Program-made: the position numbers and the translations under genes
Shown: positions 33,093-42,219 of the stretch, piece after piece
Numbering within the stretch: the first letter of the stretch is position 1
Layout of the letters: the number at the start of each line of letters is the position of its first letter
Notes under the pieces: model-generated
What the model saw: only the letters and a program-made list of their open reading frames with translations
Databases searched by the model: none
What the model was told of the DNA's origin: nothing
Source: Agrococcus terreus
GTDB lineage: Bacteria > Actinomycetota > Actinomycetes > Actinomycetales > Microbacteriaceae
DNA length: 64,000 nucleotides
Assembly (NCBI RefSeq): GCF_014645235.1
Contig: NZ_BMLM01000001.1
Location: 372,001 to 436,000 of the forward strand
Reading direction: 5' to 3'

Positions 33093-35438
33093 GTGCACGC
33101 GCCGAGGAGCACGTACCGCCTGCAGATCAGCGAGGACTTCACCCTCCACGACGCGGCCGCGCGGCTCGAGGCGCTGCACGACCTCGGGGTCGACTGGGTC
33201 TACCTCTCGCCCATCCTCGAGGCGGAGCCCGGCTCGAACCACGGCTACGACGTCGTCTCGCACGAGCGCATCGACCCCGCGAGGGGCGGCCGCGAGGGGC
33301 TGGATGCGGTGGCCGCCGAGGCGCGCAGGCTCGGCATGGGCGTGCTCGTCGACATCGTGCCGAACCACGTGGGCGTCGCGACCCCCGAGCACAACCGGTG
33401 GTGGTGGGAGCTGCTGCGCGACGGCCGCGACGGCGCGCGGGCCGAGGCCTTCGACGTCGACTGGGATGCGGGCGACGGGAAGCTGCTGCTGCCCATCGTC
33501 GGCGACGACGACTGGTCGGAGGACGGCACGGTCGGCCACCTGGAGCTCGAGGAGCCGGAGGCCGGCGGCGAGCCGGCGCTGCGCTACTGGGACACCCGGC
33601 TGCCCGTCGCGCCCGGCACGGGCGAGGGCACCGCGCAGGAGGTGCTCGAGCGCCAGCACTATCGGCTCGTCCACTGGCAGCAGGGCGACGACCGCCTGAA
33701 CTACCGCCGCTTCTTCGCCGTCACGACGCTCGCGGCGGTCCGCGTCGAGCTGCCCGAGGTGTTCGACGCGACCCACGCGGAGATCGGCCGCTGGTTCGAC
33801 GAGCGGCTCGTGCAGGGCCTCCGCGTCGACCACCCCGACGGCCTCCGCGACCCCGCTGGGTACCTCGACGACCTCGACCGGCTCACGGGCGGCGCGTTCG
33901 TGCTCGTCGAGAAGATCCTCGAGCCGGGGGAGGAGCTGCCGCGCTGGGCGACGGCCGGCACCACCGGCTACGACACGCTCGGCCTCATCGACCGGGTGCT
34001 CACCGACGGTTCGGCCGCCGAGGCGCTCGACGACCTCGACGCGCGGCTGCGCGGCGAGCCGGTCGACTGGCACGAGCTCACCCACCGCACGAAGCGGAGG
34101 ATCGCCGACGGCATCCTCCGCGCCGAGGTGCTGCGCCTCGAGCGCGAGGTGCGCGCGGCGGATGCGTGGGGCGACGCGGGCGCGCCCGCCGACGCCGCCG
34201 ACGCGATCGCCGAGCTGCTCGCGTGCTTCCCCGTCTACCGCTCCTACCTGCCCGAGGGCCTCGAGCACCTCGGCGCCGCCGCCGAGCGCGCCAAGCAGCA
34301 CCGGCCCGACCTCGCCGAGACGATCGACGCGCTGCTGCCCGTGCTCGGCAACGCCCGCCAGGATGCCGCGCTCCGCTTCCAGCAGACGAGCGGCATGGTG
34401 ATGGCGAAGGGCGTCGAGGACACCGCCTTCTACCGGTACTCGCGCCTCACGAGCCTCAACGAGGTCGGCGGCGACCCCGACGTCTTCGACGTCACGGTCC
34501 ACGACTTCCACACCGCGATGGGCCGCCGGCAGGCGGAGTGGCCGCACGCGATGAACGCGCTCTCGACGCACGACACGAAGCGCGGCGAGGACGTGCGCGC
34601 CCGCATCACCACCATCTCCGAGCTCCCCGGCTCGTGGGAGGCGCTGCTCGATCGCCTGCTCGTGTTCGCCCCCCACCGCGGCAGGGCGTTCGCGAACCTG
34701 CTGCTGCAGGCGGTCGTGGGCGCCTGGCCCGCGAGCGAGGAGCGGCTGCTCGCCTACATGGAGAAGGCGGCGCGCGAGGCGGACGCCATCACGCACTGGA
34801 CGGATCCCGACGAGCGCTACGAGCGGCATCTCGCCGAGCTCGTGCGGCACGTCGCCGCCGAGCCCGCGAAGGGCGACGTCGAGGCGTTCCTCGCCGAGAC
34901 CGAGGCGGGCTTCCGCGCCAACGTGCTCGCGGCGAAGCTGCTGAACCTCACCATCCCCGGCTTCCCGGACGTCTACCAGGGCTCGGAGGCGCTCGAGCAG
35001 TCGCTCGTCGACCCCGACAACCGCCGCCCGGTCGACTGGGCGCGCATGGATGCGCTGCGCGAGGCCGCGCGCGAGCCGATCGCCGAGGGGTGGGACCTCG
35101 AGGTCGCCAAGGTGCGGCTCGTGCGCGAGGCGCTGCGGCTGCGGCGCGAGCACCCGGAGCGCTTCGAGCGGTACGAGCCCGTGCGGGCGTCCGGCGAGGC
35201 CGAGGACCACGTGGTCGCGTTCGACCGCGGCGGGGTCGTCGCGGTCGCGACGCGCCTGCCGATCGCGCTTGCCGCGCGCGGCGGCTGGGGCGGCACGACG
35301 CTGCACCTGCCGCCCCGCGGCGACGACGCCGTGCGCTGGCGCGACCTGCTCACCGGCCGCGAGGTCGACGGCGGCGAGGCGCGGCTGGCCGACCTGCTCT
35401 CGACCCTGCCGGTCGCGCTGCTCACCGTCGTCGACTGA
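33093..35438 (+). CDS. treY: Maltooligosyl trehalose synthase TreY
   Basis: Product of 781 aa, a usual length for TreY. It starts APRSTYRLQISEDFTLHDAA, the conserved TreY N terminus, followed by SPILEAEPGSNHGYD, VDIVPNHVG, GLRVDHPDGLRDP (catalytic Asp), FVLVEKILEPGE (catalytic Glu) and NALSTHDTKRGED. It converts the reducing-end alpha-1,4 link of maltodextrin to alpha,alpha-1,1. The GTG start at 33093 has GAAGGAG upstream. It works with TreZ (36080) and, through glycogen debranching, with GlgX (30695). Confidence 0.93.
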   Translation: MHAPRSTYRLQISEDFTLHDAAARLEALHDLGVDWVYLSPILEAEPGSNHGYDVVSHERIDPARGGREGLDAVAAEARRLGMGVLVDIVPNHVGVATPEHNRWWWELLRDGRDGARAEAFDVDWDAGDGKLLLPIVGDDDWSEDGTVGHLELEEPEAGGEPALRYWDTRLPVAPGTGEGTAQEVLERQHYRLVHWQQGDDRLNYRRFFAVTTLAAVRVELPEVFDATHAEIGRWFDERLVQGLRVDHPDGLRDPAGYLDDLDRLTGGAFVLVEKILEPGEELPRWATAGTTGYDTLGLIDRVLTDGSAAEALDDLDARLRGEPVDWHELTHRTKRRIADGILRAEVLRLEREVRAADAWGDAGAPADAADAIAELLACFPVYRSYLPEGLEHLGAAAERAKQHRPDLAETIDALLPVLGNARQDAALRFQQTSGMVMAKGVEDTAFYRYSRLTSLNEVGGDPDVFDVTVHDFHTAMGRRQAEWPHAMNALSTHDTKRGEDVRARITTISELPGSWEALLDRLLVFAPHRGRAFANLLLQAVVGAWPASEERLLAYMEKAAREADAITHWTDPDERYERHLAELVRHVAAEPAKGDVEAFLAETEAGFRANVLAAKLLNLTIPGFPDVYQGSEALEQSLVDPDNRRPVDWARMDALREAAREPIAEGWDLEVAKVRLVREALRLRREHPERFERYEPVRASGEAEDHVVAFDRGGVVAVATRLPIALAARGGWGGTTLHLPPRGDDAVRWRDLLTGREVDGGEARLADLLSTLPVALLTVVD

Positions 35439-35538
35439 CGGCGGGGGACGCGGCCCCAGGGCTGGTGCACGGCTCGCGCTCGGCGCCCCCCGGCCGGATC
35501 GGCGGCGATCGTGCAGGATCCGCGCCTATCGTCCATCC

Positions 35539-36006
35539 ATGAGCTCCACCCCCACCCCGCCGGCGTTCGACGACCACGAGAAGGGGACCGCCTGGACGGC
35601 GGTCGTCGGCCTCGTGCTCCTCTGGGGCGCCTTCATCGCCGTGGCCTACTTCTCGACGCTCCTCAGCCTCTGGTTCCTCGCGACCCTCGACGCGGGCGCC
35701 GAGCTCGGCCCGGGCGACATCATGATCAGCGTCGCCTCGGGCGTCGTGCCGCTCGCGCTCGGCCTCATCGTGCTCGTGTGCGCGAGCCTCCGCCAGCGCT
35801 GGGCGCGCTGGGTCGCGGTCGTGGCCGGCATCGGCCTGGGCGCGCTCGGCCTGTTCCTCCTGTGGTCCTGGTCGTCGGAGGCGCTGCAGACGGTGCTCAT
35901 GGGCGGCGCCGCGCTCGTCGGCGGCATCCTGCTCGCGCTCCCCACCCGCGGCCGCTGGCACCGGCCGCGCCGCGGGCAGCCGGCGCCGCAGCCGCTGCCC
36001 GTCTGA
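35539..36006 (+). CDS. Four-helix membrane protein of unknown function inside the trehalose block
   Basis: Product of 155 aa with hydrophobic segments at about 20-50, 65-85, 90-115 and 120-135 and a short basic tail (RGRWHRPRRGQPAPQ). The ATG at 35539 follows TATCGT by 6 bases, so it has its own leaderless promoter. It lies between treY and treZ on the same strand. No family recognised. A role linked to trehalose is only suggested by position. Confidence 0.65.
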   Translation: MSSTPTPPAFDDHEKGTAWTAVVGLVLLWGAFIAVAYFSTLLSLWFLATLDAGAELGPGDIMISVASGVVPLALGLIVLVCASLRQRWARWVAVVAGIGLGALGLFLLWSWSSEALQTVLMGGAALVGGILLALPTRGRWHRPRRGQPAPQPLPV

Positions 36007-36079
36007 TCGTCCGGCGCGCCCCGGCGGGCGGGCCGGCCATCCTCAGGTCGTCCCCCGCCTGCCCTGCGAGGATCGCCGC

Positions 36080-37813
36080 ATGACCGAGCAGCACGAGTAC
36101 CGGGTGTGGGCGCCGCTGGCGTCGAGGATGCGCGTCGTCGCCGGCGACGAGACCGTCGAGATGGAGTCGGCCGGCGGCGGCTGGTGGCACGCGCACGCGC
36201 CGCTCGCCGACTACGGCTTCCAGATCGACGACGACGACGCGATCCGGCCGGATCCCGCCTCCCGCCACCAGCCGAACGGCGTGCATGAGCGCAGCCGCGT
36301 GTTCGACCCGCTCGCGCACGACTGGCAGGACGGCGCGTGGACTGGCCGCCCGATCGCCGGCGGCGTGCTCTACGAGCTGCACGTCGGCACCTTCACGCCC
36401 GAGGGCACGCTCGACGCGGCCGCCGAGCGCTTCGAGCACCTCCGCTCGATCGGCGTCACGCACGTCGAGCTGCTGCCCGTCAACGGCTTCAACGGCACGC
36501 ACAACTGGGGCTACGACGGCGTCGCCTGGTACGCGGTGCACGAGGGCTACGGCGGCCCCGCCGCCTACCAGCGCTTCGTCGACGCCGCCCACGCCGCCGG
36601 CCTCGCGGTCGTGCAGGACGTCGTGCACAACCACCTCGGTCCCTCCGGCAACTACCTGCCGCTGTTCGGCCCGTACCTCTCGAGCGAGGGGCGCTCCACC
36701 TGGGGCGAGCACGTGAACCTCGCCGAGCCGGAGGTGCGCCGCTTCATCCTCGACGACGTGCAGATGTGGTTCCGCGACATGCACGTCGACGCGCTGCGGC
36801 TCGACGCGGTCCACGCGCTCGTCGACGAGTCGGAGGTCCACATCCTCGAGGAGATGGCGATCGAGACCGCGGCGCTCGCGGCCCACCTCGGCCGCCCGCT
36901 CGAGCTCATCGCCGAGAGCGACCTGAACGACGCGAAGCTCATCACGCCGCGCGAGTCGGGCGGCTACGGGCTCGACGCCCAGTGGTCGGACGACTTCCAC
37001 CACGGCGTGCACGTCGCGCTCACGCGCGAGACCGAGGGCTACTACGCCGACTTCGAGCCGCTCGCGGCGCTCGCGAAGACGCTCGAGCGGGGCTTCTTCC
37101 ACGACGGCACCTACTCGTCGTTCCGCGGCAAGGACCACGGCCGGCCGATCGACCTCGAGCACGCGCTCACGTGGCGGCTCGTGGTGAGCGCCCAGAACCA
37201 CGACCAGATCGGCAACCGCGCCCGCGGCGACCGCATCACCGAGGCGCTCGACGAGTCGCAGCTGCTGTGCGCGGCGCTGCTCCTCTACGCGGGCCCGTTC
37301 ACGCCGATGCTGTTCCAGGGCGAGGAGTGGGGCGCGTCGACGCCGTTCCAGTTCTTCACCTCGCACCCCGAGGAGGAACTGGGCCGCCTCACCGCCGAGG
37401 GACGGCTCGAGGAGTTCCGCGAGATGGGGTGGGACGCCTCGGTCGTGCCCGACCCGCAGGACCCCGAGACATTCCGGCGGTCGAAGCTCGACTGGGCGGA
37501 GGCCGGCGACGGCGAGCACGCGCGCATCCTCGACGGCTACCGGCGCCTCGCGACCCTGCGGCGCGAGCTGCCCGCGCTCACCGATCCGGCCTACACGGCC
37601 AACGAGGTGAGCGCCGACGAGGACACCCGCGTGCTGCGGCTCGTGCGCCGCGCGGGCCGCGACGACGCGGTGGAGGTCGTGCTCAACCTCGGCGACGCGG
37701 CGCAGCAGGTGCCGGTCACGAAGGAGCGGCTGCGCTTCACGACGCATCCCGACGTCGCCGTCGCCGACGGCGCCGTCTCCCTCCCGCCCGGCAGCGGCGC
37801 CCTCCTCGACTGA
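36080..37813 (+). CDS. treZ: Malto-oligosyltrehalose trehalohydrolase TreZ
   Basis: Product of 577 aa. An N-terminal beta-domain (YRVWAPLASRMRVVAGDE) is followed by a GH13 barrel with LYELHVGTFTPEGTLDAA, VVQDVVHNHLGPSGNYLP, VDALRLDAVHALVDES (catalytic Asp), PLELIAESDLND (catalytic Glu) and VVSAQNHDQIGNRARGDR (third Asp). It releases trehalose from maltooligosyl-trehalose made by TreY. The ATG follows GAGGAT by 6 bases. The C terminus ends in a typical beta-sandwich. Confidence 0.93.
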   Translation: MTEQHEYRVWAPLASRMRVVAGDETVEMESAGGGWWHAHAPLADYGFQIDDDDAIRPDPASRHQPNGVHERSRVFDPLAHDWQDGAWTGRPIAGGVLYELHVGTFTPEGTLDAAAERFEHLRSIGVTHVELLPVNGFNGTHNWGYDGVAWYAVHEGYGGPAAYQRFVDAAHAAGLAVVQDVVHNHLGPSGNYLPLFGPYLSSEGRSTWGEHVNLAEPEVRRFILDDVQMWFRDMHVDALRLDAVHALVDESEVHILEEMAIETAALAAHLGRPLELIAESDLNDAKLITPRESGGYGLDAQWSDDFHHGVHVALTRETEGYYADFEPLAALAKTLERGFFHDGTYSSFRGKDHGRPIDLEHALTWRLVVSAQNHDQIGNRARGDRITEALDESQLLCAALLLYAGPFTPMLFQGEEWGASTPFQFFTSHPEEELGRLTAEGRLEEFREMGWDASVVPDPQDPETFRRSKLDWAEAGDGEHARILDGYRRLATLRRELPALTDPAYTANEVSADEDTRVLRLVRRAGRDDAVEVVLNLGDAAQQVPVTKERLRFTTHPDVAVADGAVSLPPGSGALLD

Positions 37814-37831
37814 CCCCCGCCCGCCGCCCCT

Positions 37832-37900
37832 GGTCTCAACCGGGCCAGTGGTCGGCCGAGGGGATAGTGCCCTCGGCCGACCACTGAACCGGTTGAGATC
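37832..37900. terminator. Long near-perfect hairpin after treZ
   Basis: 31-bp arms (37832-37862, 37870-37900) pair except for three positions around a 7-base loop; core AGTGGTCGGCCGAGGG. It lies between treZ and the next gene and would be a strong terminator. The length and loop style resemble the palindromes at 25851 and 62468, though the sequence differs, so it may be a palindromic element that was recruited. Confidence 0.7.
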
Positions 37901-37929
37901 GCAGGCGGCGGCGCGGGTAGCGTTGCCGC

Positions 37930-38946
37930 GTGGACACCGTCGGCGACCTCCCCTTCCCCGTCCGGGGCTTCCTGCAGACGCGCCGCGGCGCGATCGTCGA
38001 GGTCGCGCTCTCGCAGGAGCCGATCGGCCCGACCCGCGCCTACCTGCGCGTGCCCGAGGGCGCGGGCGAGCTGCGCGCGGGCCTCTGGAGCACCGAGGTC
38101 GCGGCGCTCCTCGACGACGAGGTCGAGGCGGGCTGGATCGTCACGACCGTGCTCGTGCCCGAGGAGCCGGATGCGGCCGTCCGCCGCGATGCGGTCATCG
38201 ACCCCGGATACGACTGGGAGGAGACCGACCTCGTGCTCGCCGAGGTGCGCGAGGACCTCGAGCCCGACGGCCCGGCGCCGGACGCGGAGGGCGAGATCGA
38301 TCCGTTCGGCCTCTGGGCGCTCGACGACGAGGGCCGCGCCTTCGTCGTCGCCGGCGGCCTCGACGACGAGAGCGGCCTGCTCTGGCTGCACCCCGCATCC
38401 GACTACGGCCGCGCCCTGCACCCTGGCGTCTACGACGCCGAGCCGACGGGGGATGCGGATGCCGCGGCCGCGCTCGAGGCGACGGGCGTGCAGGAGCTGC
38501 AGGTCTACCTCTACGACGGCCATCCCGACGAGCCCTGCGGGGTCTGGCGGATCGGCAGCCGGGCCGCGCTCGAGGCCGAGGCGGCGAAGGCCGGATCGGG
38601 AGCGCTGCCGCCGTTCGACCCCACCGACTGGCTGCGCTGGCTCGTGCCGGCAGGCGGCGACCCGGTGCCGGTCGTGGCGCACGGCGCCGCCGATGGCCGC
38701 TCGCTGACCTTCGACGTGCTCGGCGCGCACCCGCCAGCCTGGGCGGCGGGCCGCTCGGTGACGGCGCCCGGGCCGCGGCCCGGCCAGTCGCACGCCGAGC
38801 GGCGCGAGGTGCCGCTGTCGGCGAAGCCGATCGGCGAGCTGCGCTCGGGCAACCCGCGCATCCGCAAGCGCCCGCCGGCGCCCGTGGGCCGGTTCGTGCT
38901 CGAGGCCGAGGGCTGGATGCCCGAGGGCTGGGCGCGGCTGGGCTGA
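37930..38946 (+). CDS. Conserved-looking protein of unknown function, acidic
   Basis: Product of 338 aa. No signal peptide or membrane helix. The first 100 residues read like a beta-rich domain (FLQTRRGAIVEVALSQEPIG, TRAYLRVPEGAGELRAGL), the middle includes acidic stretches, and the C-terminal 50 residues are basic and Pro-rich. It ends GWMPEGWARLG. TAGCGT is 6 bases before the GTG start (leaderless). I do not recognise a family. Position between treZ and a convergent regulator gives no functional hint. Confidence 0.65.
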   Translation: MDTVGDLPFPVRGFLQTRRGAIVEVALSQEPIGPTRAYLRVPEGAGELRAGLWSTEVAALLDDEVEAGWIVTTVLVPEEPDAAVRRDAVIDPGYDWEETDLVLAEVREDLEPDGPAPDAEGEIDPFGLWALDDEGRAFVVAGGLDDESGLLWLHPASDYGRALHPGVYDAEPTGDADAAAALEATGVQELQVYLYDGHPDEPCGVWRIGSRAALEAEAAKAGSGALPPFDPTDWLRWLVPAGGDPVPVVAHGAADGRSLTFDVLGAHPPAWAAGRSVTAPGPRPGQSHAERREVPLSAKPIGELRSGNPRIRKRPPAPVGRFVLEAEGWMPEGWARLG

Positions 38947-38975
38947 CCGCGGAGCACACGCGAGCCAGAGGTGCC

Positions 38976-39021
38976 CGCGCGGATGACGGGTGCTGGTGCA
39001 CCGGCACCGCTCGTCCGCGCG
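38976..39021. terminator. Large imperfect palindrome between convergent genes
   Basis: 23-bp arms without a loop (CGCGCGGATGACGGGTGCTG and its partner CCGCTCGTCCGCGCG) pair with about four mismatches. It lies between the stop at 38946 (plus) and the stop at 39051 (minus) and could end both transcripts. Confidence 0.55.
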
Positions 39022-39050
39022 AGCACCGCTCGGCGGCCGCGGCGAGGGCG

Positions 39051-40037
39051 TCAGCCGACGGGCACGGCCTCCGCGTCCTCGAGGTCGCATGCGAAGCGGC
39101 GGCGGTAGGCGGAGGGCGTCGTGCCGAGCTGCCGCTGGAAGTGGTGCCGCAGCAGCGCCGCCGTGCCGAAGCCCGACTGCTGGGCGACGACGTCGAGCGA
39201 GAGGTCGGTCGCCTCGAGCAGCTGTCGCGCGCGCTGCACGCGCTGGCCGGTGAGCCACGCGAGCGGCGTCGTGCCGAGCTCCTCGCGGAAGCGGCGAGCG
39301 AAGGTGCGCTCCGAGAGCATCGCGCGGCGCGCGAGCGAGGCGATGGTGTGGTCCTCGTCGAGCCGCTCGGCCGCCCAGTGCAGCACGGGCGCGAGCGTCT
39401 CGGCCCGCTGCTCGGCGACGGGGCCGACGGCGTACTGCGACTGCCCGCCGTCGCGGCGCGGCGGCACGACCATGCCGCGCGCGATCACCGCGGCGGCGCG
39501 GGCGCCGAAGAGCACCGAGACGAGGTGCAGGGATGCGTCGATCGCCGCGGCGGTGCCGGCGCTCGTGACGACGCGGCCGTCCTCGACGAAGATCGCGTCG
39601 GCGTCCACCTCGATGGTCGGGAAGTCGCGCGCGAGCCGGTCGGTGTGGCGCCAGTGGGTGGTGGCGCGGCGGCCGTCGAGGAGGCCCGCCTTCGCCGCCA
39701 CGAACGCGCCGGTGCAGAGGGTGAGGATCCAGGCCCCGCGGGCGTGCGCGCGGCGGAGGGCGTCGATCGCCCCGACGTGGCAGTCGCGGCCGGCGCAGTC
39801 GGTGTAGGCGGGCACGACCACGATGTCGGCCTCGTCGACGAACGAGAGGTCGTGCTGCACGAGCAGGTCGGCGCCGCCGGGGTAGTCGAGCGCGATGCGG
39901 CCAGGCACGGGCGCGACGATCCGGTAGTCGAAGCGCGGCACGCCCCGGTCGGAGCGGTCGTCGCCGAAGACCTCCGCGGCGACGCCGAGCTCGAAGGGGT
40001 TCACCCCGTCGTCGACGATGACGGCGACCTTGTGCAT
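39051..40037 (-). CDS. GlxA-type transcriptional regulator (DJ-1/PfpI plus AraC domains)
   Basis: Product of 328 aa. Residues 1-190 form an amidase-like DJ-1/PfpI domain (VAVIVDDGVNPFELGVAAEV, WILTLCTGAFVAAKAGLLDG with the Cys elbow), and the C-terminal 95 residues form an AraC HTH pair (IASLARRAMLSERTFARRFR and LDVVAQQSGFGTAALLRHHF). Such GlxA/ArgR-type proteins activate amino-acid or quaternary-amine catabolism genes. The ATG at 40037 has GAGGAGGAG upstream. The dyad ATCCTGCCACTCGTGGCAGG at 40111-40132 lies 74 bases ahead of it, toward the divergent small membrane gene. Confidence 0.88.
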   Translation of the reverse strand: MHKVAVIVDDGVNPFELGVAAEVFGDDRSDRGVPRFDYRIVAPVPGRIALDYPGGADLLVQHDLSFVDEADIVVVPAYTDCAGRDCHVGAIDALRRAHARGAWILTLCTGAFVAAKAGLLDGRRATTHWRHTDRLARDFPTIEVDADAIFVEDGRVVTSAGTAAAIDASLHLVSVLFGARAAAVIARGMVVPPRRDGGQSQYAVGPVAEQRAETLAPVLHWAAERLDEDHTIASLARRAMLSERTFARRFREELGTTPLAWLTGQRVQRARQLLEATDLSLDVVAQQSGFGTAALLRHHFQRQLGTTPSAYRRRFACDLEDAEAVPVG

Positions 40038-40110
40038 GGCTCCTCCTCGTGCCGGCGCGGGATCCGGCGGCCGTTCGAGCCGCTTGGCGGGATCTTGCCG
40101 AGCGTTGTCC

Positions 40111-40132
40111 ATCCTGCCACTCGTGGCAGGAT
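40111..40132. promoter_or_regulatory. 22-bp dyad between the GlxA-type regulator and a small membrane gene
   Basis: ATCCTGCCAC-TC-GTGGCAGGAT, perfect 10-bp arms. Another CCTGCCA half-site lies at 40151 just before the downstream ATG. Probable operator of the adjacent AraC-type regulator or its partner gene. Confidence 0.55.
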
Positions 40133-40156
40133 CTCCACAAGAGGAGAGTTCCTGCC

Positions 40157-40450
40157 ATGGACACGATCTGGCTCCTCATCATCGCCCCGCTGGTGATCCT
40201 CGCGATCATCGCCACCGTCGGCGCCCTCGTGGGCGAGCGCGCGCCGAGCGTCCCGGTCGACCCGTGGCGCCTCCGAGGTCTCCGCGACCGGCACGAGGTC
40301 GCCGAGCTCGACCGCCTCGAGCGGGAGCGCGCCCGCGCGATCCTCGAGGCGCAGCTCGAGCACGAGCTCGACGCCCCCGGCGACGGCCCCGCGCCGGCCT
40401 CCCTCCAGCCGCGCGGCCACCGCGCGGCGCCCCGCACCCGCACCGCCTGA
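40157..40450 (+). CDS. Small single-pass membrane protein
   Basis: Product of 97 aa. Residues 4-25 form one helix (IWLLIIAPLVILAIIATVGA), followed by a charged segment likely to form a coiled coil (RDRHEVAELDRLERERARAI) and a basic tail. GAGGAG precedes the ATG. It is divergent from the GlxA-type regulator across the dyad at 40111-40132. No family recognised. Confidence 0.65.
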   Translation: MDTIWLLIIAPLVILAIIATVGALVGERAPSVPVDPWRLRGLRDRHEVAELDRLERERARAILEAQLEHELDAPGDGPAPASLQPRGHRAAPRTRTA

Positions 40451-40476
40451 GCGCAGCAGCGCTCGAGCCCGATCCG

Positions 40477-40515
40477 GCGACCGCGCCCCGGCCCACGTGG
40501 CCGGGGCGCGGTCGC
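40477..40515 (+). terminator. Strong hairpin after the small membrane gene
   Basis: 17-bp perfect arms (40477-40493, 40499-40515; GCGACCGCGCCCCGGCC and complement) with a 5-base loop. Confidence 0.8.
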
Positions 40516-40553
40516 GCGCGGAGGAGGCCCGCGCGACCGGTAGCGTGCGATGC

Positions 40554-42011
40554 ATGCGCCTCGCCGACGCCCGACTGCTGGACGGATCCCTCGTCGACAT
40601 CGACCTCGCGGGCGAGGCGATCGCCCGCGTGAGCCCCGCGGGCAGCACGCCGAGCGCGGGGGAGCGCGTCGCCCTCGACGGCGCCCCGGTCGTGCCCGGC
40701 CTGTGGGATGCGCACACCCACATGGCGCAGTGGGCGCTGTTCCGCGCCCGCCCGTCGGTGCTCGAGGCGCCGACCGCGGCCGCCGCGGCGCTCCTCGCGC
40801 GCGAGGCCGCCGCCGCCCACCCCGGCCCCGGTCCGCTCGTGCTCGTGGGCATGCGCGACGGCCTGTGGCCCGACGCGCCGACCGCGGCGCTGCTCGACGC
40901 CGCCACCGGCGACGTGCCCACCCTCGTCGTCTCGAGCGACGTCCACTCGTCGTGGCCGAACACCGCCATGGCGCGGCTGCTCGGCCGCGAGCCCGCCGAT
41001 GCGCTCTTCCGCGAGGAGGAGGCCTTCGACGTGCTCACCCTCGTCGACCGGATGCTCGAGAGGGCAGCCGTCGACCGGCTCGTCGTCGATGCGCTCGCCG
41101 CGGCCGCGTCGCGCGGGGTCGTCGGCGTCGTCGACCTCGACTTCGACGACGCGGTCGGCGCATGGCTGCGTGGCACGCGCCGCACGCCGGCCCGCGTGCG
41201 CGCCGGCGTCTACCCCGCGGGTCTCGAGCTGCTCGCCGAGCGGGGCCTCCGGGGCGGGGATGCGCTCGCCGGCCGTGCGCAGGTCGGCCCGTTCAAGGTC
41301 ATCACCGACGGCTCGCTCGGCACCCGCACGGCCTGGACCGCCGAGCCGTACGGCCACGACCACGCCTCGCACGGCGTCGTCAACGTCGGCGGCGAGGAGC
41401 TCGACCGGCTGCTCGTCCGCGCGGGCGAGCTCGGCCTCGACGCCGCGATCCACGCGATCGGCGACGCCGCGGTCACGGCGGCGATCGATGCGCTCGAGCG
41501 CACCGGCCGCGGCGGCCGCATCGAGCACGCGCAGCTCGTCGTCGCCGCCGACGTGCCGCGCATGGCCCGCGCGGGCATCGTCGCCTCGGTGCAGCCCGAG
41601 CACGCGCTCGACGACCGCGAGCTCACGGGTGCGCTGTGGGCCGACCGCTCGCACGACGCCTACCGCCTGCGCTCCCTCCTCGACGCGGGCGTCGCGCTGT
41701 CGCTCGGCTCCGACGCGCCCGTCACGCCGCTCGACCCGTGGCTCGCGATCTCGACCGCCGTCACGCGCACGCGCGGCGACGAGCGCCCGTGGCAGCCGGA
41801 GGAGGCGATCGGCCTCCAGGAGGCGGTGGCGGCGAGCGCCCCGACCACCATCCGCGCCGGCCAGCCCGCCGACCTCGCCGTGCTCGACGCAGCGCCGCCG
41901 ACCGCCGACGAGGTCGCCGACGGGCCCAACGCGGCGGCGGCCCGCCTGCGCGCCATGCCCGTGCGCGCCACGCTCATCGCGGGCGAGGCGGTCTTCGGCA
42001 CGCTCGGCTGA
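40554..42011 (+). CDS. Amidohydrolase family 3 protein (YtcJ-like)
   Basis: Product of 485 aa. Metal ligands appear in VVPGLWDAHTHMAQWALF (HTH), the middle FKVITDGSLGTRTAWTAEPY (the Lys region and DGSLG motif typical of YtcJ-like proteins), AIHAIGDAAV (His), RIEHAQLV (His) and LGSDAPVTPLDPWLAI (Asp). These enzymes deacylate N-acyl compounds or hydrolyse amides. TAGCGT is 7 bases before the ATG (leaderless). Substrate not known. Confidence 0.85.
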   Translation: MRLADARLLDGSLVDIDLAGEAIARVSPAGSTPSAGERVALDGAPVVPGLWDAHTHMAQWALFRARPSVLEAPTAAAAALLAREAAAAHPGPGPLVLVGMRDGLWPDAPTAALLDAATGDVPTLVVSSDVHSSWPNTAMARLLGREPADALFREEEAFDVLTLVDRMLERAAVDRLVVDALAAAASRGVVGVVDLDFDDAVGAWLRGTRRTPARVRAGVYPAGLELLAERGLRGGDALAGRAQVGPFKVITDGSLGTRTAWTAEPYGHDHASHGVVNVGGEELDRLLVRAGELGLDAAIHAIGDAAVTAAIDALERTGRGGRIEHAQLVVAADVPRMARAGIVASVQPEHALDDRELTGALWADRSHDAYRLRSLLDAGVALSLGSDAPVTPLDPWLAISTAVTRTRGDERPWQPEEAIGLQEAVAASAPTTIRAGQPADLAVLDAAPPTADEVADGPNAAAARLRAMPVRATLIAGEAVFGTLG

Positions 42012-42219
42012 CGCAGCGGGCGGCCCGCCGCCCGCGCGTCCCAGTCGCATCCGACAGCCGATCCGGCGCCGCGTTGTGGATGCGCCACAACCGCGACCGG
42101 AGCGTCGCGAGCCCCGGTCGTGCGCCCGCGCAACGTCCGCGCGGCCCGTCGTGGACGGTCGTACCGTCAGGGTGGACGACCGCCGGCGCGCCCGGCGACG
42201 AGAGCATCGAGGGGGATCC

